A DNA stretch of 64,000 nt from contig NZ_JACHYN010000020.1 of NCBI RefSeq assembly GCF_014192915.1, forward strand, positions 35,578 to 99,577, given 5' to 3'. This document shows positions 9,635 to 18,748 of the stretch, in pieces. The notes beneath the pieces are model-generated. The model was not told where the DNA came from. It saw only the letters and a program-made list of their open reading frames with translations, and did not search any database. The stretch comes from Azospirillum sp. OGB3. GTDB lineage: Bacteria; Pseudomonadota; Alphaproteobacteria; Azospirillales; Azospirillaceae. Both the position numbers and the translations under genes were made by a program. Every line of letters begins with the position of its first letter. Positions within the stretch are counted from its first letter, which is position 1.

Positions 9635-10579
9635 ATGTCCGAGCGTCTCAATATTTTGATCACCGGCGGTGCTGGTTACATCGGGTCCATTCTGACGCCG
9701 GCGTTGCTGGATGCGGGACACCGCGTTACCGTTCTCGACAATTTCATGTTCCGCCAGGTCTCGCTGGCGCATGTCTGTGCCCATCCGCAGTTCGATGTGG
9801 CGCGCGGGGATGCACGTGATGAAAGCGTGTTGCGCCCGTTGCTGAAGGATGCCGACGTGATCATTCCGCTGGCGGCCCTGGTGGGCGCGCCGCTGTGCGA
9901 CATGGACAAAGCCGCGGCGGAAGGCGTCAACCGCGACGCGGTGCTGTCGCTGATCAAGCTGTCATCGGCGCAGCAACGCATCATGATGCCGGTCACCAAT
10001 TCTGGTTACGGCGTTGGCGAGGTCGGCAAGTTCTGCACCGAGGAAAGCCCACTGCGCCCGATTTCCCTGTATGGCCGCACCAAGGTGGAGGCGGAGAAGG
10101 CCGTCCTGGATCGCGGCAACGCCATCAGCTTCCGCCTGGCCACCGTCTTTGGCATGGCTCCGCGCATGCGGATCGATCTGCTGGTCAATGATTTCGTCTA
10201 TCGCGCCGTCAACGATCGGGCCGTGGTGCTGTTCGAACCGCATTTCAAACGCAATTACATTCACATTCGCGACGTCGCCCGCGCGTTCCTGCACGGCTTG
10301 GACCGTTTCGAAACGATGAAGGATCGGCCCTACAACGTCGGGCTGTCCGACGCCAACCTGTCGAAGTGGGAACTGTGCGAGCGAATTCGGCACCATCTGC
10401 CGCGCTTCGTTTTCCTGGAGGCCCCCATCGGCGAAGACCCCGACAAGCGGGATTACATCGTGTCCAACGCCCGCATCGAGGCGACCGGATACCAGCCGGC
10501 CCACTCGCTGGACGATGGGATCGCCGAACTGATCAAGGGCTACCGCATGCTGCGCAACGCTGTGCATGGCAATGTGTGA
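9635..10579 (+). CDS. NAD-dependent epimerase/dehydratase (extended SDR)
   Basis: A 314-residue extended short-chain dehydrogenase/reductase. It has the dinucleotide-binding motif GGAGYIGS at residues 11-18, the catalytic YGRTK (YxxxK) near residue 148, and the substrate-domain block HFKRNYIHIRDVARAFLHGL. The length is normal for nucleotide-sugar epimerases, dehydratases or reductases. AGGAGAAC lies upstream of the ATG. It lies 154 bp before the heptose kinase on the same strand and probably belongs to the same operon. Its substrate may be a GDP-heptose or a GDP-deoxysugar; the sequence alone does not decide between epimerase, reductase and dehydratase. Confidence 0.82.
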   Translation: MSERLNILITGGAGYIGSILTPALLDAGHRVTVLDNFMFRQVSLAHVCAHPQFDVARGDARDESVLRPLLKDADVIIPLAALVGAPLCDMDKAAAEGVNRDAVLSLIKLSSAQQRIMMPVTNSGYGVGEVGKFCTEESPLRPISLYGRTKVEAEKAVLDRGNAISFRLATVFGMAPRMRIDLLVNDFVYRAVNDRAVVLFEPHFKRNYIHIRDVARAFLHGLDRFETMKDRPYNVGLSDANLSKWELCERIRHHLPRFVFLEAPIGEDPDKRDYIVSNARIEATGYQPAHSLDDGIAELIKGYRMLRNAVHGNV

Positions 10580-10733
10580 CGGGAGCAGCGCGAAGCCACG
10601 GCGCACGCGTGGGCGGGCCGGTCGTCCGCATGCCACACACGAATGGACGCCTCTCGCCCCACCCAACGTCACGTGACCGCGGCTCCCGCCATCCCTATCG
10701 CATCGTCGGCGCAGGCAAACAGGAAAGACGACC

Positions 10734-11807
10734 ATGATCATCAGCCGTACGCCGTTTCGTGTGTCGCTGTTCGGCGGCGGCACCGATCTTCCTGCTTGGT
10801 ACCGGAAGCACGGCGGCTCCGTCATCGGCGGCGCCATTGACAAGTACTGCACCATCAGCCTGCGCACGCTGCCGCCGTTCTTCCAGCATCGCTCACGCAT
10901 TGTTTACTCCAGCATTGAGCTGGTGCAGAGCGCCGAGGAAATCCGCCACCCGTCGGTGCGGGCCGTGCTGATGGAAATGGGGGTGCGCAATGGCGTGGAA
11001 ATCCACCATGATGGCGATCTGCCGGCCCGCTCTGGCCTGGGCTCCAGCTCATCCTTCACGGTCGGCCTTCTGAACGCCGTTTACGCCTATCAAGGGCGCA
11101 TGGTCAGCAAAGCCGAACTGGCGGCAGAAGCGATCCGCATCGAGCAAGAGGTGATCGGCGAGCAGGTTGGGTGCCAAGATCAGGTTTGGGCGGCCTACGG
11201 CGGGTTGAATCGCATCGATTTCCACACGGACGGTTCCTTTGAGGTCACGCCGTTGGTCCTCACGCGCGACCGGCGGGAAGAACTGCAAAGCCACTTCCTT
11301 CTGTGCTTCACCGGCCTTTCCCGCTTTGCCTCGGAGATCGAAAAGGAAAAGGTGGCGAATTTCTCCGCCCGCGAAGCAAACCTCCGGGAAATGCGGGCTA
11401 TGGTGGACGCGGCGGCGGACATCCTGAAATCACCCAACCGATCGCTCGAAGAGTTGGGGCGGATGCTCCATGAAAGCTGGTTGCTGAAACGGGGGCTATC
11501 GCCCAACGTTTCGAACACCAACATCGACGCGATCTATGATGCCGCCAGAGCCGCCGGTGCGTTGGGGGGAAAACTTCTGGGAGCGGGGGGAGGCGGTTTT
11601 CTCCTGCTGTGCATCCCGCCGGAGCGCCAAGCGGCGGTGCGAAAGCGTCTGGAACATCTAATCACGCTGCCGTTCCGCTTTGATTCCAACGGCAGCAAAA
11701 TCGTGGTGTACGATCCTGACGATTTCGAGCGCCGTCCCCTGCCGACCGAGGACGCGAACACCGTACACTGCCCTCCCGCCTTCGCCGATTCGGAAGCTCT
11801 CCTGTGA
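10734..11807 (+). CDS. hddA: D-glycero-alpha-D-manno-heptose-7-phosphate kinase (GHMP family, HddA-like)
   Basis: A 357-residue GHMP kinase. It starts with RTPFRVSLFGGGTDLPAWY, typical of HddA/LmbP-type heptose kinases. The phosphate-binding motif PARSGLGSSSSFTVGLLNA lies at about residues 97-115, and the C-terminal GHMP motif is KLLGAGGGGFLLL. HddA phosphorylates D-glycero-D-manno-heptose 7-phosphate to the 1,7-bisphosphate on the way to GDP-heptose. AGGAAAG lies 6 nt before the ATG. The other pathway candidates in the window are HddC at 17823 and a GmhB-like phosphatase at 53447. GmhA is missing here. Confidence 0.82.
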   Translation: MIISRTPFRVSLFGGGTDLPAWYRKHGGSVIGGAIDKYCTISLRTLPPFFQHRSRIVYSSIELVQSAEEIRHPSVRAVLMEMGVRNGVEIHHDGDLPARSGLGSSSSFTVGLLNAVYAYQGRMVSKAELAAEAIRIEQEVIGEQVGCQDQVWAAYGGLNRIDFHTDGSFEVTPLVLTRDRREELQSHFLLCFTGLSRFASEIEKEKVANFSAREANLREMRAMVDAAADILKSPNRSLEELGRMLHESWLLKRGLSPNVSNTNIDAIYDAARAAGALGGKLLGAGGGGFLLLCIPPERQAAVRKRLEHLITLPFRFDSNGSKIVVYDPDDFERRPLPTEDANTVHCPPAFADSEALL

Positions 11808-11829
11808 TCATTCAGCCGCTCTGGCAGAA

Positions 11830-11861
11830 CCAGAAGGAGCAACCGCCAGAAGGAGCAACCG
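11830..11861 (+). repeat. Tandem 16-bp duplication carrying a Shine-Dalgarno sequence
   Basis: CCAGAAGGAGCAACCG is present twice back to back (11830-11845, 11846-11861). Each unit contains AAGGAG. The second copy is spaced ideally for the ATG at 11863, which opens only a 23-codon frame. The duplication looks like a recent slippage event or a repeat scar in front of a broken gene. Confidence 0.7.
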
Positions 11862-11862
11862 T

Positions 11863-12069
11863 ATGATGCTTGATATTTTCCAAACCATGCTTGGCGCTCC
11901 CATGACGACTGGAACAGCTTTATCGCCCCTCTGAACGAGGAGGTCGCGATGCTGATCGACTCACCCACCGCGGGATGCGGCGGAGGCGGTCACGGCCATT
12001 TGAAACATGCGTTGCCGGAAGGCTCTGCTGTTTTGACTGGACAGCAGGGACCAGCTGTGGCCGAGCGCA
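11863..12069 (+). pseudogene. Possible frameshifted gene remnant after hddA
   Basis: A strong ribosome site precedes an ATG at 11863 (start MMLDIFQTMLGAP), but the frame stops at about 11934. Moving one base at about 11902 opens a frame reading HDDWNSFIAPLNEEVAMLID and continuing past LPEGSAVLTGQQGPAVAERIR until it runs antisense into the next gene. The codon pattern of the joined frame looks more protein-like than either piece alone. I cannot name the family. It could also be plain intergenic DNA. Confidence 0.25.
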
Positions 12070-13263
12070 TCAGATGCCGGCCACGTCATACCGGCGAAGC
12101 AGCCGATCCCGCGCCCAGACCGGGCGCAGGTGGGCCAATGCCCGCAAGAGCCGCGGGGCGCCGGCGATCGCCTTGAGATGCAGGTCTTCTGCTTCTTGAA
12201 GACGGCCGGTGTCTTCGTACAGCAGCGCCAGATTGACCATTGCGAAGACGTCCTGCGGATTGTCGCGCCGGGTGCGATCATGCGCCGCTTCGGCTTCTGA
12301 AAGATGGCCCTGGGTGTGCAGAAGCAAGCCGAGATACGTCGCGCCACGAGGCACGGCGGCAACGCGGGGTGTGTTCAGCAAAGCCGCGGATGCTTCGATG
12401 TCGCCGGCCACCAAGCAAGCCAAACCATGAAACAGGGCGCCATCCACGTTCTCCGGCGCGATGCGGGCGCAGCGTTCGCCCCTGTCCATCGCTTTCCGAA
12501 AGTCGCCCGCAATGAGGTGGCTGGCGACAAATGACATCTCCACGCCAGCGTCGGCAGGAAACAACGCTTTCGCGGCCGGCTCCATGGCGACGGCCCGGTC
12601 GGCAAGCCCGATGGACGCCAACGCCTGGAGCATCTGAATCAGAAACTCCGACCGCTCCGGCTCCAACGCCACGGCCCTCTCGAAGCAAGGAATGCTGGTG
12701 TCCGCCACCGGCGACGCCATTCTCATGATGGCCAAGCGATAGTAAGACTGCGCCAGCGAGCGCGCTTCGTCATCGAAGCCGCCGGGGGCCCGCACTGCCT
12801 TGTCCCATGCCGCCGCGGCTTGGACGGGGCGGTTGGTCACCTCATACCAGTAGCTTGAGAAGACTTGGGCTTCGGCGCATTCCGGCCACGCCTCCGCCAC
12901 CTGTGGGTAAAGTGCCAACGCGTCCTCGGCATTCGCCAGCCGGTGGGCGCGGGCGCGTTCCAGCAGCCCTTCCCGCACATACCGTGGGTTGACGGCCAGG
13001 GCCCGCCGACGCGCCTGCTCCGCCTCGACTGTGCGCCCCATCTCGTCGAGCGTCGTGATCAACTCAAAATGCGCCGCACTGGAGGCGGGCCATTGCCCCA
13101 GCGCGCGCTCAAAGCTCTCCAGAGCCTTCTCGGACGCCCCTTCCCGGCGGAGAGCAATCCCCATTTCAAGATGGTACGAGCCAAAGGTTTCCGCGCGTAT
13201 CCGTGCCCGCCAGGCGTCGACATCAATGGCCGGAGCGGAATCCTGGGAAATGGTGGATGCCAT
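12070..13263 (-). CDS. Tetratricopeptide (TPR) repeat protein
   Basis: A 397-residue, Ala-rich helical protein made of degenerate TPR units, for example GIALRREGASEKALESFERA, YRLAIMRMASPV..CFERAVALEP and FAMVNLALLYEDTGRLQEAE. There is no signal peptide or other catalytic domain. ATG 13263 was chosen because the 18 residues before it in the longer frame look non-conserved; GGGA lies about 9 nt upstream. It sits in a convergent position to hddA and upstream of nothing obvious. TPR proteins in glycan clusters often act as scaffolds or partners of glycosyltransferases; no specific job can be assigned. Confidence 0.7.
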   Translation of the reverse strand: MASTISQDSAPAIDVDAWRARIRAETFGSYHLEMGIALRREGASEKALESFERALGQWPASSAAHFELITTLDEMGRTVEAEQARRRALAVNPRYVREGLLERARAHRLANAEDALALYPQVAEAWPECAEAQVFSSYWYEVTNRPVQAAAAWDKAVRAPGGFDDEARSLAQSYYRLAIMRMASPVADTSIPCFERAVALEPERSEFLIQMLQALASIGLADRAVAMEPAAKALFPADAGVEMSFVASHLIAGDFRKAMDRGERCARIAPENVDGALFHGLACLVAGDIEASAALLNTPRVAAVPRGATYLGLLLHTQGHLSEAEAAHDRTRRDNPQDVFAMVNLALLYEDTGRLQEAEDLHLKAIAGAPRLLRALAHLRPVWARDRLLRRYDVAGI

Positions 13264-13531
13264 GAGTGTCCCGTTTGCCTTGAGAGAAATCCGCCGAAAT
13301 GCCAAGTCCGAAGCCATTGCTCTTTGTCAAACACGCCCCGCTAAGCGCCTTCTTTATGGCGGACATCGCCTGTACGGTCCATGGCCCGATCCTTCCATAG
13401 GCAGGATGAGGCGCCGGGCGGGGCCGCCTTCCAGCGATTGTAGACGCCTTCGATGGAAGCGAACAGGACTCACGCGATCTTTGGCCGTGCTCTCCACGCT
13501 GTGACCGAACGCTGGCGTCCGCAGGACGGCC

Positions 13532-15307
13532 TCACGTGGAAATCTGCAGCCAGCGGTCGGCGCTGTCCGCCATCTTGTCCCCTCGGGAGCTTGCGGCGGC
13601 TCGCACCGCCTTGTCCATCGCCCCGGTCATCACCTCGGCAAAGCGTGCTGTATGTTCGGCGTGGCTCCAGCGTCGATGCGCCTCGCTCCGCGCCGCATTC
13701 CCCATTCGGCGGACCTGCGGCCGGTCGCGCAGCAGCATCCGCAGACGCTCGACCAGCGCTGCGTGAAAAGCCGGATCGGCCGGAGCGTCGGTGGCCTGCA
13801 GCAGTGGATGAAAATCCTGCCGCAGGATCCCATCCTCCCCGCCAACGGTGTAGAATCCGCCACGTCCCGGGATGACGCAGCCGGTGACCCCGTCCGTCAC
13901 CAGATCATCGACGCCCATGGCGTTCGCCACCACCGGAACAATCCCCGCCTTCATCGCCTGGACCAAGCCATTGCGGTACAGCACGCACATTGGCATCACG
14001 AACAGGTCGGAACCGGCCACGAGGTCTTGGAATTCCCCGGCGGGAAGGCGATCCGGCCGCCATATGATCCGGGGATGGCCAGTGATCGCTTGGCGCAGCG
14101 CCGGCGACAGCGTCGCCGGCAAGGGCGAACGCAGAATCAGTTCAACGTCCTCGAACTCCTGCGCCAGGGTCAGGAAGGCGGTGACCACGTCGATTCCACC
14201 GCGATAAAAGAAGTCGTCATCGCGGGCATTCCAACTTGACGTGAACAGCAGACGGAAAGGCCGGCCGGACGCGGGGCACGCCGCCGACCCGTCCGCGCGG
14301 CCACCCGACGGCGCATCGGTTTCCAGCGGGTTGACGAAGGCCAGCTTGGCGGCGATGCGGCGATCGGGGAACAGCCGCAGCAACGGGTTATCGTCCAGTC
14401 GATAATGGGTGATGATGGCGGCGCAGCGGTCCGATGCCAGGAACGCCCCAATGATGGCATGGTAGGGGCAAAGACGCGGGTTCACGCACATCGCGTCAAA
14501 GGGCAGGAACGGCTGAAACAGAACCGGCAGCACGTCGTACCAAAGCACCCAATGCCGCTGTCCCAGGGTCATCGGGGCATTGGGCAGAAAATCCAGCACC
14601 GCCCCGCCATCATCCGCCAGCAGTGTCAGCACCCGCTGCCCGACGTAGCGGGCGGCGGCGGCTCGATCGACCAATGGGGACAATGTGGTCAGCCGGTCCA
14701 CCAGTGGTGCCGCCAAGCGCAAAAGCGGAGCCACCGCCGCCGGCCAATCGGCGGGAAGAGCCGTCGGCATCCACACGTCCCAGCCTGCCCCAAGGCTGGA
14801 CACCATGCCGACGCTGCCGGGATGTGCGGCGTCCAGGGTGCTGTAGAAGGGAAGCCTTTGCGGCGCGAACAACCGGCCGACCGCCGGCGCGCGTTCCGGA
14901 ACTCGCCCCGCCGAACTGGAACCGGAACCAGAGCAAGCCCGCGTCACGAGAGGCTGCAGCCTGGGATCAGCCAAGGCCGCCTGTGCCAAGGGCACGACGA
15001 AACGCACCTCGCCGGGCGATCCCGCGAGACCGGTTGCGGCCGCCTCCGCCGCTTCGCCCCACCGCCCGCATTCGATCAGGATCTGCGCTTGCCGGAAGAT
15101 GTCGTCTGGCGTCGCCGCTGGATCGGCCATGACCGCATGTCCAACCGCCGCCGCTTCGGCGAAAAGCCCCATGCGTGCCAAGCATTGCCGGCGTAGTCGG
15201 CGGCGGGACAGATCCTCCTTCCCCGGCATGGCATCCAGGGCTGCGAGGGCCGCTTTGTAGCGGCGCCGGTCGATCAAACCGGCGACATCACCGGCGGCTT
15301 CGATCAC
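13532..15307 (-). CDS. Glycosyltransferase (GT4-like) with N-terminal helical repeat region
   Basis: A 591-residue protein. Residues 1-120 are Ala/Arg-rich helices of TPR type. Residues from about 340 match a GT-B C-terminal half: FRLLFTSSWNARDDDFFYRGG, ELILRSPLP, then PAGEFQDLVAGSDLFVMPM and MKAGIVPVVANAMG, followed by VTDGVTGCVI. The last is the donor-binding region of family-4 transferases. The ATG overlaps the stop of the upstream methyltransferase by 4 nt, so the two are co-translated. It probably adds a sugar during surface polysaccharide assembly; donor and acceptor are unknown. Confidence 0.75.
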   Translation of the reverse strand: MIEAAGDVAGLIDRRRYKAALAALDAMPGKEDLSRRRLRRQCLARMGLFAEAAAVGHAVMADPAATPDDIFRQAQILIECGRWGEAAEAAATGLAGSPGEVRFVVPLAQAALADPRLQPLVTRACSGSGSSSAGRVPERAPAVGRLFAPQRLPFYSTLDAAHPGSVGMVSSLGAGWDVWMPTALPADWPAAVAPLLRLAAPLVDRLTTLSPLVDRAAAARYVGQRVLTLLADDGGAVLDFLPNAPMTLGQRHWVLWYDVLPVLFQPFLPFDAMCVNPRLCPYHAIIGAFLASDRCAAIITHYRLDDNPLLRLFPDRRIAAKLAFVNPLETDAPSGGRADGSAACPASGRPFRLLFTSSWNARDDDFFYRGGIDVVTAFLTLAQEFEDVELILRSPLPATLSPALRQAITGHPRIIWRPDRLPAGEFQDLVAGSDLFVMPMCVLYRNGLVQAMKAGIVPVVANAMGVDDLVTDGVTGCVIPGRGGFYTVGGEDGILRQDFHPLLQATDAPADPAFHAALVERLRMLLRDRPQVRRMGNAARSEAHRRWSHAEHTARFAEVMTGAMDKAVRAAASSRGDKMADSADRWLQIST

Positions 15308-16059
15308 TCAATCACCAGATAGCTGGTGCGGGCGTTGTAGCGGTAGCGTCGCAAGGCGTACCGGTCGAGGCCCAGCGCTTCGCGGATGGCGACCGTTTCC
15401 CCCGGGGTCGCCGGATCGTTGGCCTCGTCGAACCCGAGCACCGTCCCCCGGGTGATATGGCCGCGGATCGCCTGCAGACAGGCCAGAGTCGGCTCATAAA
15501 GATCAAGATCGAAATAGGCCAGCGATATCACCGTTTCAGGATGCTTCTGCAAATACTCCGGCACGGTGGCGATCACATCGCCTTTCACAATCTCATACTT
15601 GCGCAGATGGCTGAGCGGGCTTTCCTGCTCCTGATGGGCAAGGACCCGGTCAAGATAGGCCTCGTATCCCTCTGTGGTCGCGTAAGCTCCAGTCTTCATC
15701 TGCTCGCCGTCTTCGGGGCGCACCGAAGGGAACCCGGCGAAGGTGTCGAAGGCCACAACCTTGCGCAACCGGTTGAAGGGCTCGTAAACCCCACGCAGCG
15801 CACAGAACAGCGACGAGTTCTGCCCCCATCGGCAACCGAACTCCATGACCGTCCCCTGCACCTCCAGCACTTGACGGTACAGAAAATCCATGAACAGAAC
15901 CCGCGACAGGGTCTGGGGCGTCAAGAACAGCCCGATGTTCATCAACAGCTCGCCTTCGGGGATGGGACAGTCCCGCAACAGCCCGACGACGTCGCGGCGA
16001 CGTTCGGTTTCACCGGCCGGACCAAAGGTCAGAATGTCAAGGGAAGTCGGGTCAGCCAT
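15304..16059 (-). CDS. TylF-like SAM-dependent methyltransferase
   Basis: A 251-residue class I methyltransferase. EFGCRWGQNSSLF is motif I (near residue 75), KVVAFDTFAGFPS is the TylF/MycF signature region, and ISLAYFDLDLYEPTLACL carries the metal/acceptor Asp pair. Macrocin O-methyltransferase-type enzymes methylate sugar hydroxyls. ATG 16059 was preferred over a start 72 nt upstream because GAGGA lies 7 nt before it. It overlaps the downstream glycosyltransferase by 4 nt and follows the ColD-like gene with a 62-bp gap, so the three probably form one transcript. Confidence 0.8.
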   Translation of the reverse strand: MADPTSLDILTFGPAGETERRRDVVGLLRDCPIPEGELLMNIGLFLTPQTLSRVLFMDFLYRQVLEVQGTVMEFGCRWGQNSSLFCALRGVYEPFNRLRKVVAFDTFAGFPSVRPEDGEQMKTGAYATTEGYEAYLDRVLAHQEQESPLSHLRKYEIVKGDVIATVPEYLQKHPETVISLAYFDLDLYEPTLACLQAIRGHITRGTVLGFDEANDPATPGETVAIREALGLDRYALRRYRYNARTSYLVIE

Positions 16060-16121
16060 GGCGGCATCCTCATCAGCTCGAGTGCGGGGGGACAAACTTT
16101 CCGGATCAGCGGACCATCGGC

Positions 16122-17291
16122 TTAGCGGCACGCGCTGTCCAGGACCTCCCGCAGGCGCGTGATTTGCGGCGTCAGGTCGAAAGGATGGTTGCCGACAAAG
16201 AAACCCAGGTCATGGGCGATGAAGGCATTTTCCGTCCCACCGACCACATCGTAATCATAATACTTGATCACGTCGTGCCGCAGGAAGCAGCCGCCGGTGA
16301 TGATGCGGAAGCCGATGTCGGCGTCCTTGAGCGCGGCAAAAACCCGTTCACGATCAGGGTGATGGGCCGGGTTCAGGATGATGGTGAAGGAAAAACTGGA
16401 AGACAGGCCGTTTTCCCGCTGAATGATGAAACGCTCGTCGCCATCGAACAGGGATTGGAACAGGGCGAGGTTGCGGCGTCGCGCCGTGGTCATCTCCGGC
16501 AGGCGGCGCAACTGCACTCGGCCCACGGCGGCCTCCAGCTCCAGCGGGCGCAGATTGTAGCCCGGCAGGATAAAACGGTAGGCTTCGAAATGATCGTTGG
16601 AGCGGGGCTCGTACAGCCCCGTGCCGGCGGGCAGGTCGCGGGTCCAGCCGTGGGCACGCAGCGACCGGCACAGATGCGCCAGCTCCGTGTCGTCGGTCAG
16701 GATCATCCCGCCTTCCATGGTCGAGATGTGATGCGAGAAGAAAAAGCTGAACGTGTTCAGGCAACCGAAGGTACCGGTCTTGCGGCCGTTCAATTCGGCG
16801 TCCAAGGACTCACAATTGTCTTCGAACAAGTACAGGCCATGGGCATCGGCGAACGTGCGAAGGACGTCCAACGCCGCTGGATTGCCAAGAATCGACACCG
16901 CGACGATGGCGCGGGTCCGTGGAGTCAGCGCGGCTTCCAGCTTTGTCGGATCAATGTTGAGCGTATCGAGCTCGACATCGACAAACCGCAGCTTCAAACC
17001 GTACTGCTGCAGCGGGTGATACGTGGTGGCCCAGGAAATGGCCGGAACGATAACTTCGTCCCCCCTCTGCAACGGCCTATCCTGTTTGTAGAACAAAGCC
17101 GCAATACCCGCCAGATTGGCGGAAGAACCGGAATTCACCATGATCGCGTGCTTCATTCCAAAGTACGCGGCAAACTCCTGCTCGAAAGCTGCGACTTCCG
17201 GCCCCATGGTCAGCCGGCCAGAATTGATGACACGAGTCATGGCGTCGGCTTCTTCTGTACCCCAGGAAGGAGCCGCCAGTTCATAAAACAT
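16122..17291 (-). CDS. ColD-like PLP-dependent sugar 3-dehydratase (DegT/DnrJ/EryC1 fold)
   Basis: A 389-residue aspartate-aminotransferase-fold protein (SGSSANLAGIAAL; WATTYHPLQQYGLKLRFVDV; EDNCESLDAELNGRKTGTFG). Where ordinary DegT-family aminotransferases carry the PLP-binding lysine, this protein reads FSHHISTMEGG, with His at about residue 188. That substitution, the PLQQYG block and the length are hallmarks of GDP-4-keto-6-deoxy-D-mannose 3-dehydratase (ColD), which removes the C3 hydroxyl during colitose synthesis. RfbH-type CDP-sugar dehydratases share the His. ATG 17291 was chosen for GGAG 9 nt upstream. The actual sugar may be a GDP-heptose derivative; no GDP-mannose 4,6-dehydratase is visible in the window. 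Confidence 0.82.
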   Translation of the reverse strand: MFYELAAPSWGTEEADAMTRVINSGRLTMGPEVAAFEQEFAAYFGMKHAIMVNSGSSANLAGIAALFYKQDRPLQRGDEVIVPAISWATTYHPLQQYGLKLRFVDVELDTLNIDPTKLEAALTPRTRAIVAVSILGNPAALDVLRTFADAHGLYLFEDNCESLDAELNGRKTGTFGCLNTFSFFFSHHISTMEGGMILTDDTELAHLCRSLRAHGWTRDLPAGTGLYEPRSNDHFEAYRFILPGYNLRPLELEAAVGRVQLRRLPEMTTARRRNLALFQSLFDGDERFIIQRENGLSSSFSFTIILNPAHHPDRERVFAALKDADIGFRIITGGCFLRHDVIKYYDYDVVGGTENAFIAHDLGFFVGNHPFDLTPQITRLREVLDSACR

Positions 17292-17609
17292 AAGTTCAAT
17301 CTCCAAAACCAAGGGGGGCGCAGCAAAAATCGGGGGGCCGGACGGGTGGACGCTCGTTTCAGGTAGCGGTAAAGCTGTTAACGGGGTGTAAATGAGGTTC
17401 AACCCTGTGGGGAAAGGAAACCTATTTCACCGCACAGGTCAATAAGGCAGCCCTCCGCGAAAGGCGCTTGATCCCGTAAAGTCGGTGATCTGAGTCCGGA
17501 AAGTTCTTCCAGGAATGGGCAGAGGCACTGGTTGCGGGACTTCGTCGCCGACAGCTTGGCGATCTTGCCCTGGAACCTGTCTCACGCCCCAACCGGCTTG
17601 GCCACCCGG

Positions 17610-17666
17610 AAGGAGGACGAGAACCACGTTAGACCGCACTCCGGTTTCAGCGGCGCCACGCCCGCT
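17610..17666 (+). mobile_element. Possible transposase C-terminus remnant
   Basis: One plus-strand frame reads KEDENHVRPHSGFSGATPA here. This resembles the conserved end of IS3/IS481-type transposases (pattern N..RPHS.L...TPAE). No intact transposase, inverted terminal repeats or target duplications are visible around it, so it would be a short decayed fragment between two divergent sugar genes. Confidence 0.35.
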
Positions 17667-17690
17667 GGAAACCGCCATCGCCGCCGCAGC

Positions 17691-17725
17691 GCAAGCTGGG
17701 CCGGGGCATGCCCGGCCCAGCTTGC
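17691..17725. repeat. Perfect 15-bp inverted repeat with 5-nt loop
   Basis: GCAAGCTGGGCCGGG and its exact reverse complement flank the loop GCATG. A second, slightly bulged hairpin (GGTTTCAGCGG / CCGCTGGAAACC) lies just upstream at about 17642-17675. There is no T-tract on either strand, and the site lies between divergent genes, so a simple intrinsic terminator is unlikely. The rest of the 531-bp gap (17292-17822) holds the possible transposase scrap and no gene. Confidence 0.7.
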
Positions 17726-17822
17726 CATCACTGCCCGCTTGGGGCATCACAACTCACAGAGATTCTGCCCAGGACCGGAAGGAACTTCGGTCTTAGGTCA
17801 CAGTCAACGGAAGGACTCTCTC

Positions 17823-18551
17823 GTGCGGTCTCAAGATGTCTTGTCAGATATCGATGTCGTGGTTCTCGCGGGCGGGTTGGGCACACGCATCCGCGGCGTC
17901 CTGGGCGACACCCCGAAGGTTCTGGCCCCCATCGCCGGACGGGCTTTCCTCGGCCATCTGCTGGACCAGCTTTCGGCAAGCGGCGCACGGCGCGTGGTGC
18001 TGTGCCTTGGCCACCTCGCCGATCAGGTGACCACATGGCTGGAACGGGAAGAGTCGCACGACGACCTTGACCTGATCTGCCGAACCGAACCGCAGCCCCT
18101 CGGCACCGGCGGGGCGTTGCGCCACGCGCGGGACGAACTGCGTTCGGACACCGTGCTGGTGATGAATGGCGATACCTTCACCGACGCCGATCTGCACGCC
18201 TTCGTCCAGGCGCACCGCCGGTCGGAAGCCGAGGCGTCAATCCTGTGCGTGGAGGTGCCGGATGCGTCCCGCTTCGGCCGCGTGGAGATTGGGCCGGATG
18301 GCCGGATTCGCCGCTTTGTCGAAAAGGCTCCGGGCAGCGGCACGATCAATGCCGGGATGTATTTGCTGTCCACCACCTTCCTCGACCGGCTTCCCGCGAC
18401 CGGCGCCATCTCGCTCGAACGCGACGTGCTGGAGGTCGCTCCTTCCGGAACGCTCAACGCGCATGTCATCCAAGCGCGCTTCATCGACATCGGCACTCCG
18501 GAAAGCCTTGCGGCTGCGGCCAGCGTGATCATCGGCCACAGCATCACCTAG
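17823..18551 (+). CDS. hddC: D-glycero-alpha-D-manno-heptose 1-phosphate guanylyltransferase (HddC-like)
   Basis: A 242-residue sugar-nucleotidyltransferase. The N-terminal signature VVLAGGLGTRIRGVLGDTPK, then PIAGRAFLGHLLDQL, EPQPLGTGGALRHA and MNGDTFTDADL (metal-binding Asp) match HddC/GlmU-N type enzymes that make GDP-heptose from heptose 1-phosphate and GTP. The start is GTG 17823, with AAGGA 7 nt upstream; the much longer open frame upstream crosses hairpins and non-coding-like sequence. It stands apart from hddA (5.9 kb) and the GmhB-like gene (35 kb). Specificity for GTP versus other NTPs is inferred from the family. Confidence 0.8.
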   Translation: MRSQDVLSDIDVVVLAGGLGTRIRGVLGDTPKVLAPIAGRAFLGHLLDQLSASGARRVVLCLGHLADQVTTWLEREESHDDLDLICRTEPQPLGTGGALRHARDELRSDTVLVMNGDTFTDADLHAFVQAHRRSEAEASILCVEVPDASRFGRVEIGPDGRIRRFVEKAPGSGTINAGMYLLSTTFLDRLPATGAISLERDVLEVAPSGTLNAHVIQARFIDIGTPESLAAAASVIIGHSIT

Positions 18552-18748
18552 CCGAAGGCAAACACACCACCCACACGGCCCCAAAACCGGTTCATTCCGT
18601 ATGCTTGTGACCAGTGGTCCTCCTGTGGCCATTCTGGGACCAATGTCACACCCCAATCGATAGTGGTATGTCAGCTTCGGGACGCGAGGGAGCATTCCGC
18701 AACCCTCGGGACGGGCGGACTCCCGCCCGCAAGGCTCCAGGGTCCCGC

